Below, piece after piece: positions 16,501 through 27,899 of a stretch of DNA of 64,000 nt (the stretch's first letter is position 1; every line of letters starts with the position of its first letter). Both the position numbers and the translations under genes were made by a program. Source of the DNA: Nephrocerus scutellatus (Eukaryota; Arthropoda; Insecta; Diptera; Pipunculidae); contig OX352765.1 in NCBI GenBank assembly GCA_947095585.1, forward strand, positions 90,046,965-90,110,964, in the 5' to 3' direction. Below the pieces are notes generated by a model that was not told where the DNA came from, ran no database searches, and saw only the letters and a list, made by a program, of their open reading frames with translations.

Positions 16501-17319
16501 ATATCTGTACTGGCATCAGATATTCGTCGCCCTTTATGGACTGTGTGCGGTGTGTGCTGCGCAGTCGGCTGCGCTGCATGGTTTTGTTGGTGGTGGAGAG
16601 AGAGAGAGAAATCTTAGCGCACGCACAAATGAACCCAGCAAATGAAACGAGACATACATGTTTTATGCTTAATTCAACTTACATTTTTATTTACTGAATT
16701 GTATTTTTATTGATGTCGTTTTTTTTGTTGTCGATATCAAGTTACAGATAGAACAACAAGTTTTCACAATATTCTGTCATTTGGCGTTTTCATAAATTAG
16801 TTCAGAGCAGTCAAAGAGTTCTTAAGATAAATGTTCGTGTTTCTTATTTGCTCAGAGTATGAGCGTGCTCTTAGTGCTCAGAATAAAATGATCTGAGCTT
16901 TTTCAATTTTAACATCTGATGTCAAATGTTTGTTTCGATGATTTTCTTCTACAATAAAAAAAAATGGCCCAGGATCGAGGGGCTCCCATATCAATTTCTG
17001 CGATTAGAGAATTTAGATGAAAAATTTTAATTTTTATGGGTTGTTTTTTTTTGCTATTAACATCATATGCATTTAATAGTCGTAGAAAAACATCCCGGTC
17101 TATGTCAAGATGTTTAGACCTATATTACAAAATGACAAGATAAAAACAGAAAAACGAAAGCATGGTTGCCAATATTCTTAGAGAACATGACGACTAATGA
17201 AAAATAACATTCTCAATCTACTTAACTGGTGCTAGAGTTAACGGGCTGCGTTTCAACTAACATCCCACTAACCCCTCCAATTAGCATGATTTTTCTTCTT
17301 CCTTGAATTGCTCACATCT

Positions 17320-17690
17320 ATCCTTGGCATGTCACCCTCCAGTTGTTCGCGTCATCTAAAATGAAAATGAGACCTTCCGCTACTGCGCTTTCCCTCTGGA
17401 TTACATTCTTAGTTCGATAGTTGTTGTCAATTTGCCTTACATGATAACTTCCAGTACATAGTTTCTTGACTAGTTCGATGTCACTGTATATCTCCTATAA
17501 TTCGTCTCAATGGATTTTATTCTCCAAAGTTCATCAACGCAACGCTGAGTTTTTCGTTCGAAACGACCAAGGATATCTTCCTGTGACTTCAGTAGAGTTC
17601 ATGCTTCGGCGCCATAATCATACCTGGTATGAATAAAGTCTTATAGAAGGACCGAAAGGGAGATTTATTACTCTATTGCATTCAACTATA
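17320..17690 (-). pseudogene. LINE 3' ORF fragment (minus strand)
   Basis: Minus-strand frames show the region after RT that is shared by many LINEs: YDYGAEA followed by TLLKSQEDILGRFERK. This corresponds to the GSE-W-L motif before a helical segment. Stops interrupt both sides. It is more diverged from LINE B than the B copies are from each other, so probably a separate lineage. Confidence 0.55.
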
Positions 17691-17819
17691 CGGACTTAAG
17701 TGGAATTTACTTAGCTGATGTGATCGACTCATCACATGTTAATCGTATGTTGTGACCGTAATGTAATGTAATGAGGGAGTAAGGAATTTGGCAATGAAGT
17801 GAGACATTCGGTACAGACA

Positions 17820-19600
17820 ACAATGCAGACATTGATAGAACAAGCAAGTGGTCACTTAAGCTTATTATCTGGGTCTGAGCAAGATGGTATTTCCACATTA
17901 GTTCTGAAAAGGTGTACTTCTTCGAAGCTGGCACTGCCATTGCGTAATCTTTTCTACCTATCCTATATCCTTCTAGAATCTAGACTCTTTCCGCGAAGTT
18001 GGAAAAGACATAGAAAAGAAAAGACAGACAGCTGCTGCAAATGACAGCAGACATTGGTAGAACAAGCCAGCGGTCACTTAAGCTTATGATCTGGGTATGG
18101 GCTAGATGGTATTTCCCCATTAGTTCTTACGAGTGGTTCTTCCAAGCTGGCATTATCAATGCGTAAACTTTTCCACCTATCCTGAACTCTTCCCGAGAAG
18201 TTGGAAAATATCCAAATGTCTAGCCTGTACCGAAAAAAGGCGCGAGGTCGTCTCCTTTCTCTTCTCGTACATAACACTTACATCCATTCGTTTCAAGGTC
18301 ATAGAAACGCTGATCAATTATCAGCTCATGAAATATCTTGATACTAACGAAACCCTTAGTGACCGACAGTACGGATTTCGCAGGCAACGCGTTCTACTGG
18401 TGATTTGGTGGCATATCTCACCGAACAATGGAAACAGTATATTCATCAAAATGGTAAAAGCAAAGTCGTGGGTGCTCTGACAAATATCTGTGAGTAATAA
18501 CTTGTCACGGAAAGCTACTCAATTTGCCGTTCGGATACGGCATTTAATTGTGTGCAAAAATATACATGCACAACACAAATGGCCGCGAGAAGCTAGGCCT
18601 TGGACCGCAACGGTCTGTCGCGACGATTATTATTATTATTAATCGATATTTAAGGCATTTGAGACAGTTTGGCATCAAGCTCTTTTGTCCAAAAATGCGT
18701 GCTTATGGAGTCGATCAATCCAATTTGTTTTGGATTGTTTCAAATCTGAAATTCACCGCATCAATGCTGGCGTTCCTCAGGGCTCTGTTTTGTCCCAAAC
18801 ACTCTTTCTTATTTTTATTAATGATCTCTTGTCAGTTACATCTAATTCAATTCAGTCTTTTGATGATGACAGCATTCGTAGCTTCTGATATACGTTTGAG
18901 GAACGTCTCTCCTCCTCAAACAATTACTTATATGTTCAGCTCGTTAAATTCTCACCTGGAATGCATAATAAAATGGGGAGTATAATTTAACGCTTCCAAA
19001 ACACAATGTTGTCTTCTATCACCTAAGCGAACCGTTAACTCTCAGCCATTGCACGAATGGCACTTGCATAGAGGAAACTGAAAAACTCGTAATTATCGGT
19101 ATGTACTTCGTTGGAACGACTACATATTTACATCAAAAATACTGCGAAATGTTTAGGTTGTCTAACAAGGTGCAAGAAATATTTCACTTCCTCTGATGTG
19201 GCTACAATCTACAAGTCGCCCCGAACTTGAGTACAATTGTCATATCTGGGAAGGTGCTCCTAAAACTACTTTGCATCTGATGCATAGAATTTAGAAACGA
19301 GCGATAAAACCTATCGGTGAAACAAACATAGCGAAATCAAAAGACTCGCTTGAACAACGCAGAAACGTTTCCTCCTTGTCACTGTCTTACCGCTCGTACC
19401 ACCAGCGGTGCTCAAGAGAAATAACCAGTTGCATGCCACCTCCCCATATGAATTCAAACGTAATACTCATGGTGCTCTAAATGCTCATCAGTTTACCATC
19501 AAGCCCATCTTCGGACGTTAGTTAAGTTTAAAGATTCCTTCTTCAACCGTACAACAGGTATGTGGAACGCTTCTGTTCTGTTCTGTTGGTTGTATCGGTG
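17820..19600 (+). pseudogene. LINE A copy with internal tandem duplication and SINE insertion
   Basis: Recognisable blocks run in order: SPLVLKR, SWK, the QYGFRRQR block at about 18370, NAGVPQGSVLSQTLFLIFIN at about 18755, FDDDS in place of FADDS, then the CLGFL and DLATIY thumb region and the 3' gene end. Stops and frameshifts break it throughout. About 17825-18020 and 18047-18220 are a direct duplication with a period near 222 bp. A SINE (18490-18643) splits the RT domain. The copy is clearly dead. Confidence 0.8.
18490..18645 (+). mobile_element. 5'-truncated SINE with ATT tail inside LINE A
   Basis: The body (TGTCACGGAAAGCT, then ATGGCCGCGAGAAGCTAGGC, then TGTCGCGACG) and the ATT-repeat tail at 18627-18643 match, on the opposite strand, the complete copy at 23868-24163. 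The tRNA-like head is missing, as expected for a truncated insertion. LINE A sequence continues on both sides. Confidence 0.75.
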
Positions 19601-20594
19601 CAAGATAGGTTTTTCGGCGGTTGAGCTTTAACTTAACGCGCAATCCCCTACTCCTTTGATGTCTTTTTGGACAAAAATAGCCGGAAATAATGGTCCTAAG
19701 ATCCGAATAAGTCCGTGTTTCCCAATAGAGGTGTTCTCCAAGTCGTAAATGCTAACTGATACTTGGCACACTAAGGTTGACTGCATCTGGAGAATTTTTC
19801 GGCTGCCGTCCCAAATTTTGAAAGTGCCCTAGAAACAGTCATTACGCCGGTCGTAAAAAATTATTATCAAATAACCTCGTACCTGAGTACCTGTAACTAG
19901 AAAAATATTAAATCATAGTATCGCACCAAACGTGGCAATTGTCACTGCTTCATTACTTAATGACTCTCATTACCCTAAAACATGCAATCTTGCACAACAA
20001 GTCTTGTTTATGTCACCCAGTATAGTCCCGCAACTAAACTAAATTTAAAAATAATTAAATATCACTTTGTCGACAAGGTGTGAACTTCGTCCTCAAGATC
20101 AACCGTCGACGAAATGCAGATATTTAAGGCTTTGTTTATCACTAATGTTTCTCTAATCAGGTGTAGGTGATTTTGCTGAGTCATTTTTGTTGAGTGTTTG
20201 GCTTTTCATTTAAATAATTCACTAAACTGTTACGTGAGTTACCTACATATACATATATCTATATACTCTTGCGTAGGCTCTCCTCATTTCCACGGCATGT
20301 AAATAACAACACTTAGTTTGTTGTTTTTTCGCAAAATTGTTTGCATTCTTTTCGAACAGGTCCGCGGTCTGGGTTTTTTCTCACAATTAACAAGCTTACG
20401 AATTTGTACGCGCGTATAGCATGTTCGGAGGCTTTTTACTTTATTAATTAATTAAATTTATTTAAGCGCAGATATTTTACTTATCTTTATGAACGACGGA
20501 GTATTTTCTCAATTAATAAAAATTACAATAAAGGTATACACAAGATGACTTTTAGGAACATGGTATTAATTATTAAACCGGTTTCCTAATTCAG
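19601..20594. other. Spacer between LINE A and LINE B relics
   Basis: I see A+T-rich sequence without a supported gene. Part of 19600-19720 may still belong to LINE A's 3' end. Confidence 0.35.
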
Positions 20595-21995
20595 AAATAC
20601 GTGAGACCAAGTATTGATAGACCACTGCCACAACCCGAACCTGGTGACTGTACGAACGTTCCGAGGTGCTAACATCGACTCGACCAAAAACCACACTATG
20701 CTGTCGCCACCAACCATAGACGAAGTTAGCAGAGCGATAAATCGGCTCAAAAATAATAAGGCCCCGGGATCAGAGGGTATCCCAGCGGAACTGATAAAGT
20801 CAGGAGGATCCGCAATACACCAAGCAATTCATGCATACGCTAAAGTCATCATCGGTTCATGTGTGGCTTCATCCCAGGCAAATCAACAACTGATCAGATT
20901 TGCACACTTAGGTAGCTGATGGAAAAATGTCTAGAGTTTCAAAACTCATTACAACATATTTTCATACACTTTAAAGCCGCATAGCCAGAATAGAACTTTA
21001 TGAAATCATGAAAGAATTCGGCATCCCAAATAAACTGACACGACTATGCAGGTTGATCATGACCACTATAAGCCAAGTAAAAATATCCGGATCACTATCC
21101 AGCCCATTCAACATCTATAACGAGCTCCGACAAGGGGATGGACTGGCCTGCGTCCTCTTCAACCTGGTGTTGGAAAAAGTGATCCGAGACTCTGACGTAA
21201 TGGTGAGAGGAACAATCCTCTATAAGTTCATTCATATACTGGCTTACGCAGACGACATCGACATCGTTGGTAGAAACCAAAGGGCTGTACAGGGAGCTTT
21301 CATCCATGTCGAGCGTGCGGTACGAATTCTGGGGCTATACATAAATTAGAGCAAAACAAAGTACATGGTGGCCACGTCAGCGAGTAGAAGATCCAACATT
21401 GGTCCCTCAATTCAAATAGTGGAGCGCGAATTTGAAGTAGTGCAATCCTTAAACTATCTCGGGTCAACTGTAGCAGCCGATAATAGCATGGAACCAGAAA
21501 TACGCGCACGGTTGCTTAAACAAAGCCCTCTTAAAATCCAGGAACTTAAATATAACATCCAAGCTGCCGGTATATAAGGCAATAATGATCATACCAGTAC
21601 TTACATATGGATTCGAGACTTGGGTGCTTAGCAAAAAGCATTCTGACCTCTTAGCCGCGTTCGAGAAAAAAGTCTTACGGATAATTGTTGGCCCGGATGG
21701 GAGGACGATTCCGGAGACTCTATAATGATGAGATCAACGAGCGTTACCGCGATGTCGACATCGTGAAGAGAATTAAGCTCGGTAGGATTCGGTGGGCCTA
21801 CCTCTTCGCTAATGCGATCTAGGTGTCCTGCTCGGAAAGTCCTTTTCGGTAGGATTTATGGGATACAACAACTATGCAGGTCAAGCCTACGCTGGTAGGA
21901 TGGCCCAGAGTTTAAGGATGCCAAACTGGATGACATCGGCTTGAAATCGGGACCGGTGGAGAGATTTTTTCCAAGGGTGATGATGATGATGATGA
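20595..21995 (+). pseudogene. LINE B, nearly continuous RT domain, ends in GAT repeat
   Basis: RT motifs in order: NRLKNNKAPGSEGIPAELIK, the FKAAYDS equivalent (degraded), KEFGIPNKLTRLCRLIM, LRQGDGLACVLFNLVLEK, and the catalytic HILAYADDIDIVGRNQ at about 21235-21283. The thumb follows (LNYLGSTVAADNS), then LTYGFETWVLSKKHSDLLAA. Only the C-terminal half of an element is present. Frameshifts occur at about 20915 and 20985 and stops at 21347 and 21577. The 3' end is a short GAT microsatellite at about 21978-21996, a tail type seen in several LINE clades. Confidence 0.85.
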
Positions 21996-23735
21996 AACCA
22001 TGTTAACTAGTCATCCTTTTGAGGTTATCTTTATTAAAAGTTGTCTCAATTAAGGGTTTTTTCTTTATTTGTGGTGTACACCAAACCTTTAAGCATTGTC
22101 CAATAATTGATTTTCTGTTTCTCCTTTAATCAGCACTCGTAATCTTCACGCATCTTTATCCAGCTCAGACTGGATAAAAGATGACAGACCTTGTAGTTCT
22201 AAACAATTTTGCGACCTGCGATGTAACAAAGTTTGCATTCCTCTTTCAAAGTAACTGTCAACCCTGTCAGTTCATTTTCACAAAAGAAATATGTTTAGCG
22301 GATTCAGATACAAATCCCAAACCTCAACAGAAATATTTGATGAAAATTCTTGAAATTGTTCCTCAAGCCAGACAGAGAGAAACAATGTTATCTAAAATAG
22401 AAAAACAAACAAACAAACAAGAGAACAGGTGTGTGTGTAAATTGACTCACACATAAGATACAAATCAATTTATTAAGCGCGATTGAGTTGCATTTGTTGA
22501 GAGACGAACGAGGAAGAGAGAAGAAACACATATTGATATTTGAAATCTTTATCTGTCAGTTCAACTAATTATGAACATTAAAATGTACAATACAACGGTC
22601 GTTAAAAGTGGATTAAACAGAGGAAGAAGGTGGGCACATTAATAACATCGCAATAACTTACAAGTAAAAATTAAAATATATCATTTACTTGTCAAAATTC
22701 TCTGGATTTGATCCAAAATTCATTACTGGAAGCACAAACCCTGATGATGACAAAAAGGTATGATCAAGAAGATTAGAATGTGATACAGCACAAAGCGTCC
22801 TATTATCATACATCATAGTGATCGCTATGTATCCCGAAGATCGCCTATTTTCAACACCTTGTCACTCTATCAGGTAGCGTTGCGAGTGCGGTTGGGGTGT
22901 TCATTATAAGAATGAGAAAAATGTTGTCGTATATCCGAGTATATTCTTAGAGATATTTCCGTGATGTGATCCATACACGGCAGGCAGCGTAGCGGCTGAT
23001 TTGTTTTGTCATTCGTCTCATTTGCAATTGGTCCATGTGGAGCGTCTATTATTCGAATAAAATGTGTGCCTAGGGCGTTGTTTGACAAACATAAATTTTA
23101 AACTTTAATCCGCATGTTATTTTCGAGACTATTTAGTAACCGCCACTTCTTAATAGTCGAGGCAATTACTTAGATTTTTATAGATATTTTCCCTCGATCA
23201 TTTGTGGAAATCTTCTCTTAATGAATTCGTGAGGTATTTGTGCAGTCACTCACTGAACAGATAGATATTTAGTTGAATCGAACATTATTTGCAATATACA
23301 GTAACTCAAAAAGGACTTGATATAATCATGTACATATTCGTGACCATTCCAATCTGAATAAAGATCACATTAAAGTGCGTTGCAGTAGAGTCTCTTTCGA
23401 TCAGAGCTGGAAACACATTTCCATTTGTTTTTTTGTCACTATTAATTTTTGGTTCTAGTGCGGTGTGTCGGTAAAGAATAAAGCATTAAATAGAAATGGA
23501 CAACGTAGAGAGAGAAGAAAATCGAGTTAAATAAAGACGCGCGGAATTTTTGATGACCCTATCAAGATCATTTATAGTTAGAATAAAGGAAGGGGCCCAG
23601 ATGGCTGCTGCTCCTGCAGACAATTTTAAAAGGATTTATTGATGAGATATCTTATCAAAAGCCTTACTGAAGTCAGTTGCAACAACGTCGACTTTGCTGC
23701 CGCTCTCTAAGTCTGTAAGGGCAAAGGACACGAAT
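21996..23735. other. Unassigned spacer
   Basis: I found no gene or strong repeat. A poly-CAAA stretch lies near 22405-22420. Composition is ordinary for the window. Confidence 0.35.
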
Positions 23736-24580
23736 TCAACGAGTGGTGGTTGATCTACTACAGATCACTTTCTCCAACGCCAGGTTAAAGAGAACGCAGG
23801 CCAGTCCATCCCCTTGTCGGAGCCCGTTATAGTTGTTGAATTGGATTGATAGTGATCCGGATATTTTAAATAATAATAATAATATTCGGCGCGACAGACC
23901 CACGGTCCAAGGCCTAACTTCTCGCGACCATTTGTGCTGCACATGTTAATTTTTGGACACAAATGGAAGGGACCTACAATTTAAGGCCGGATCCAAACGG
24001 CGAATTGAGAAGCTTTCCGTGACAAGGTATTACTCTCGGAACGTTTGTCACCCATTCGCGAGAGGTGGGACAACGTGAAAAATACTTTTGGGTGTTGATG
24101 GGATTCGAAACTGAACCTCCTGCTCAGCAGCGATGTGCACTTCCACTGAGCCACGGCGGCCACCCGGATATTTTTACTTGGCTGATAACATTGGTCATGG
24201 TCAACCTACATAGTCGTGTCAGTTTATTTGGGATGCCGAATTCTCTTATGGCTTTATAAAGTTCTACACTGGCTATGCTATCATAGGCGGCTTTAAAGTC
24301 TATTAAAAGATGTGGTAGTGAGTTTTGAAACTCTAGACATTTTTCCATCACCTGCCTTAGGGTGTAAATCCGATCAGTTGTTGATTTCCCTGGGATGAAG
24401 CCACACTGGTATGGACCAATGATGACTTTAGCGTATGGGGCTATCCTGTCTTGAAGGATAGAGGAGAAAATCTTATACCCGGTACTCAACAACCACGATA
24501 ATTGCTGGATTTTTGTGATATCTCACTTCTTATGTATGGGCACAGGATGCCCTTCGCCAGTCTTCTGGCATAGCTTCTTC
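23736..24580 (-). pseudogene. LINE B (minus strand) split by a SINE
   Basis: On the minus strand the element reads STGYKIFSSILQDRIAPYAK, CGFIPGKSTTDRIYTLRQVM, LIDFKAAYDSIASVELYKAI, KEFGIPNKLTRLCRLTM-like and QVKISG. The SINE intrudes there. After it the frame resumes with KISGSLSIQFNNYN and LRQGDGLACVLFNLALEKVI. Removing the SINE and one copy of the flanking CCGGATATTTT restores continuity with the copy at 20.6-22.0 kb. It stops before the YADD box. Confidence 0.85.
23868..24163 (-). mobile_element. tRNA-derived SINE with 11-bp target duplication
   Basis: Read on the minus strand, the head GGCCGCCGTGGCTCAGTGG contains an A box (TGGCTCAGTGG, 24143-24153). About 35 bases on is a B box, GGTTCAGTTTCGAATCC (24101-24117). 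Together these are an RNA polymerase III internal promoter. A unique body of about 180 bases follows, then an ATT-repeat tail at 23868-23885. The direct repeat CCGGATATTTT flanks the element at 23857-23867 and 24164-24174. It occurs once at the same position in the undisturbed LINE B at about 21080, which proves insertion. Confidence 0.88.
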
Positions 24581-25330
24581 ATCCCATACTTGCACTATTA
24601 TTGGGGCGAATATACGCCTTATAAATAGTAGCGAGATCTGAAGGAGTGAAGTACATCTTGTACCGTTTTAGGAAACCTAAACATCTCGTAGCATTCTTGG
24701 CGATGGCAAATATGTAGTCGTTCCAACGAAGCTTGTTGTTGACACACACACCGAGAATGGAAAGTTTTTCAGTTTCTTTGATGCAAGATCCGTTCATGGA
24801 TAAATGTTGGGGGTTTAAATTGGACAACAGAAGACAACATTGGGTTTTAGAAGCGTTTATTTCAATTCTATTATGTAGTCCCCACCTTGTTATTCTGTCA
24901 AGGTCAGAATTTAACGTTATAGGTTGTTGTTCAAGTTCCATTTGCGAAGTAGAGGGGCGTGCAGAAATGTGAATTCTTATGAAAAGCTAAGAGTGCTGTC
25001 GCCAGCGAAAGAATGGATTGGATTAGAAGTAGCGAATGGGAGATCGTTAATGAAAAAGAGAAAGAGTGTCGGAGACAAAGCAGAGCCTTGGGGGAAACCT
25101 GCGTTTATGCGGTGAATGTTGGATTTGAATCGTTGTTGATTTTGATCGAGAGCAAATCGGATGATGTTGTGTTGAAAACATATCCAAGTCTGCAAATGCA
25201 AGAACTTAACTAAAACGAGGAAATCAAGCCAACCCACCGGTACATACACATCAGAGGATTCACTGACGGTAGATTTGATGAAATCTTTAATAATGAAGAC
25301 ATCTTCATCTTCCACGAGAAGACCAACCAA
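24581..25330 (-). pseudogene. LINE A fragment (minus strand), catalytic FADD changed to FAGD
   Basis: Minus-strand frames give RINAGFPQGSALSPTLF, PIHSFAGDSTLSFS, LNSDLDRITRWGLHNRIEIN, TQCCLL, LGVCVNNKLRWNDYI, ATRCLGFLKRY and DLATIYKAYIRPN. The first catalytic Asp of the FADD box is Gly, and frameshifts separate the two blocks. It abuts LINE B at about 24580. Confidence 0.8.
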
Positions 25331-27155
25331 TCAATGCTGAAGATTGCCTCTTTTAATATTCTAGATTTTAAAAATATTGTTTTAGTTGTGGTTCAGCTTC
25401 CAAATCCAAATAATCACTAATGTTAAGTGTATTAGACATTTTTTTGCAGTAGTATTTTTTTTTGTATTGGTTTATGAAAATGGTCACAACGCCTTTCTTC
25501 ATAGACTAAATTGAAAAATTCTTTGCCATACTTTCTCCAAGTGAAATACTTAACACTTTTACAAAATTATCTACTTTTTTGCATTCCTAGCGAGTAATCC
25601 TATTCCACACGACACAATATATATATATATATAAGTACCGTTAGAGCCCGCTATTGCAATTCATGGGAGAATGCACTTCTTCAGAATCCAAAAAAGGAGC
25701 CCATCCATATAAGCTGTTACTTAGAACTGACCGTCTGAATTGCTACACCTGGCTATAAAGCAATGGTGCCGGCGTTAACAAACAAACCATCACAGAAAAT
25801 CTAAGCCCATTCACTTGTCTACTATTTGAAGGGTTCAAAAGAAGAATGAAATTATTACTTCTATTCTTATATTCTTTTTGCATGCACCTCACCTTCTCGA
25901 TGGTCGGAAGTGAGTCATTTCTATTCACTTTAGTTGCCAAGTCCGAAAATGCTAATTTTTATTTACCTTAAGAGTATTTCGTTCTCAAATTACAGACATA
26001 ACTGAGAGAGTGCGTGTGTTAGATATACGTACCGCATGGCATTTAATTATCGTCTAGGAAGGTAGAGCCTGTTGATGAGAAGTTCAATGTAAAAATGATG
26101 GTTTTTTGTGTTGGATAATTCAACCCTTCCGCTTTAGAAGAGGAGCATGCGCTCTTAACCTTTTTTTTCGTAACTATGTACGAGAAATTATTACTTTAAG
26201 GGTTACCTAGTCAATTCTCATTTTTTCCAAACACCCTTATATCCTTAAGCGCTAAGGCGAAACATTTCACGACTAGGTTTCTGTATCATTTGCTCATGTA
26301 AATAATTTTATTTTGAAAACGCTGTACTACTTTGGTTAAAAAAAACACCGTTTGACCGTGGGAGTATCCAGTATGTTATGTTGAGGTCTACGGTTGATAT
26401 GTTCTCATATGAAAGGTAAGTCTTATGTCGAGTTCTTTTGGATCAAAAAAAATCTTAGTGCCAAACATTATTTAACGTTTTTTCGGGACAAACACATCAA
26501 AAAAATATGATTTAAATCAAAAATTAAAATGACATTTTTTTGAGCTTACTAATTAAGAATCGATTTTCATGCATAGCAAAAAATTATATGGGGAGTGAAA
26601 TCGACTGTGAACAAACCGAGAGTTAACAAAAAGTAAAGTCGTTAGGTTTTGACCTTTCACATGACCTAGAGAGCTGAAATTTTGACAGCGGGTATATCTC
26701 ACACAGCATTTTTGATATTCCGCGTGTAACGCATGTCGTGTGTGGCGCGGGCAATGCAAAAGGCTTCTACTAGTCAGAATTTAATGAGACTTGCTTTAAA
26801 ACAATTTGTTATTGCTCGGCTTGTCATGACGTAATTTGTGAGGCATGTGACGCGTGGCGAGTGGCGCGTGTTATATGTGAAAATAGATTCTTAAGAATTA
26901 AGCTCAAGTGCTTTGTTTCTTCTAACTATCACCAACACAATATATCAATTCGCATTTAAAAGCAACCAACAAGAGAGAGACAGGTAACTTGACATCAAAA
27001 ATAAAATCTTTTCTTTTCTTTCTCTCTTTTCCAAAAAAAGGCTAGAAATATAGTTAAAATTTTAAATGTTTTCCTTCGAGAATTATAATGCAGGAACATT
27101 CAAAGGTTATTCGAAGAATCGCATTTGTAATTCCAACTTTGTAAATCAAAATGGC
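25331..27155. other. Spacer with an AT microsatellite and a weak MITE-like segment
   Basis: An AT dinucleotide tract lies at 25616-25634. Around 26655-26690 the words ACCTAGAGAGCTGAAATTTTG resemble the inside of the inverted-end element at 54348-54553. No gene is supported. Confidence 0.35.
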
Positions 27156-27159
27156 CAGC

Positions 27160-27330
27160 TAACTGAGGAATTGGAGGCTCCACCAATGACCGAAAACCAC
27201 ACCATTCTGCCCCCACTGGCAGGTGATGGAAAATTGTCTAGAGTTTCAAAACTCACTACCTGCAAAAGTTACAACGTAGTCTTCGAGTACTTCCTCAATG
27301 TACGACTAAGAGGTCAATCCTCTTGATCCA
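27160..27330 (+). pseudogene. LINE B fragment with internal deletion
   Basis: The phrase around ENHTILPPLA matches the LINE B segment at about 20690. It is followed at once by the GKLSRVSKL segment that lies about 220 bases further on in the 20.6-kb copy. The intervening 5' RT motifs have been deleted. Confidence 0.55.
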
Positions 27331-27378
27331 CGGCCCGTTTTCCGCTCCGGAGCAAGAACACAAGATCTGAATTCGCCT

Positions 27379-27868
27379 TCACTGACATGCCTCCCCAGAA
27401 TATTCACGATCCACCGCCATACGAGACACGTTGTCATATAAACACATCCTGCACTCGTCAGAGAACAGGACTGTTCTCCATTGTTCTTCTCTGTCCAATC
27501 TAAACGCTCTCAATCGAACTGAAGGTGGGCTCCTCGGTGAGCTGGGGTCAATTTCGGCCCGTTTGCTGGTCTGTGCAGCGACTGACTTCGACTTCACGAC
27601 TTTCTTGGAGCAACTGCCCCAGTTGAACCGCATTTAAACGACGATTTCGCAACGAAGTCGTCACAAGAAAGCGGTCATCACGCTGTGTTGTAGCACGAAG
27701 TCGGCCAGATCCTTGTCGCCGTCTGAAGCCGCCTGTGTCTTGATATCTATGCCACACTCGAGGAACGGAGAATCGGCTCAAATTTAGTTGTCGATCCACT
27801 TCACTTTGGCTTTGCCCCGCATCAATTAGTGCAACCACTTGAGCGGCTACCTCTGGTGTGGTATTCAT
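27379..27868 (-). pseudogene. Tc1-type transposase relic
   Basis: The minus strand begins MNTTPEVAAQVVALIDAGQS with a paired-like helix-turn-helix (SQSEVDRQLNLSRFSVPRVW), followed by a GSGR-type linker RRQGSGRLRATTQRDDRFLV and the second DNA-binding segment. A frameshift near 27560 leads to EEQWRTVLFSDECRMCLY, which carries the first catalytic Asp of the DDE domain. The second and third acidic residues are missing. It is inactive. Confidence 0.8.
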
Positions 27869-27899
27869 TTTCTTGTTCCGGATGAAGACGTTATCGATA

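Noticed and set aside
24100..24163. Possible tRNA gene (A and B boxes)
   Set aside because: The sequence does not fold into a proper cloverleaf with a recognisable anticodon, and it forms the head of a SINE with target duplication.
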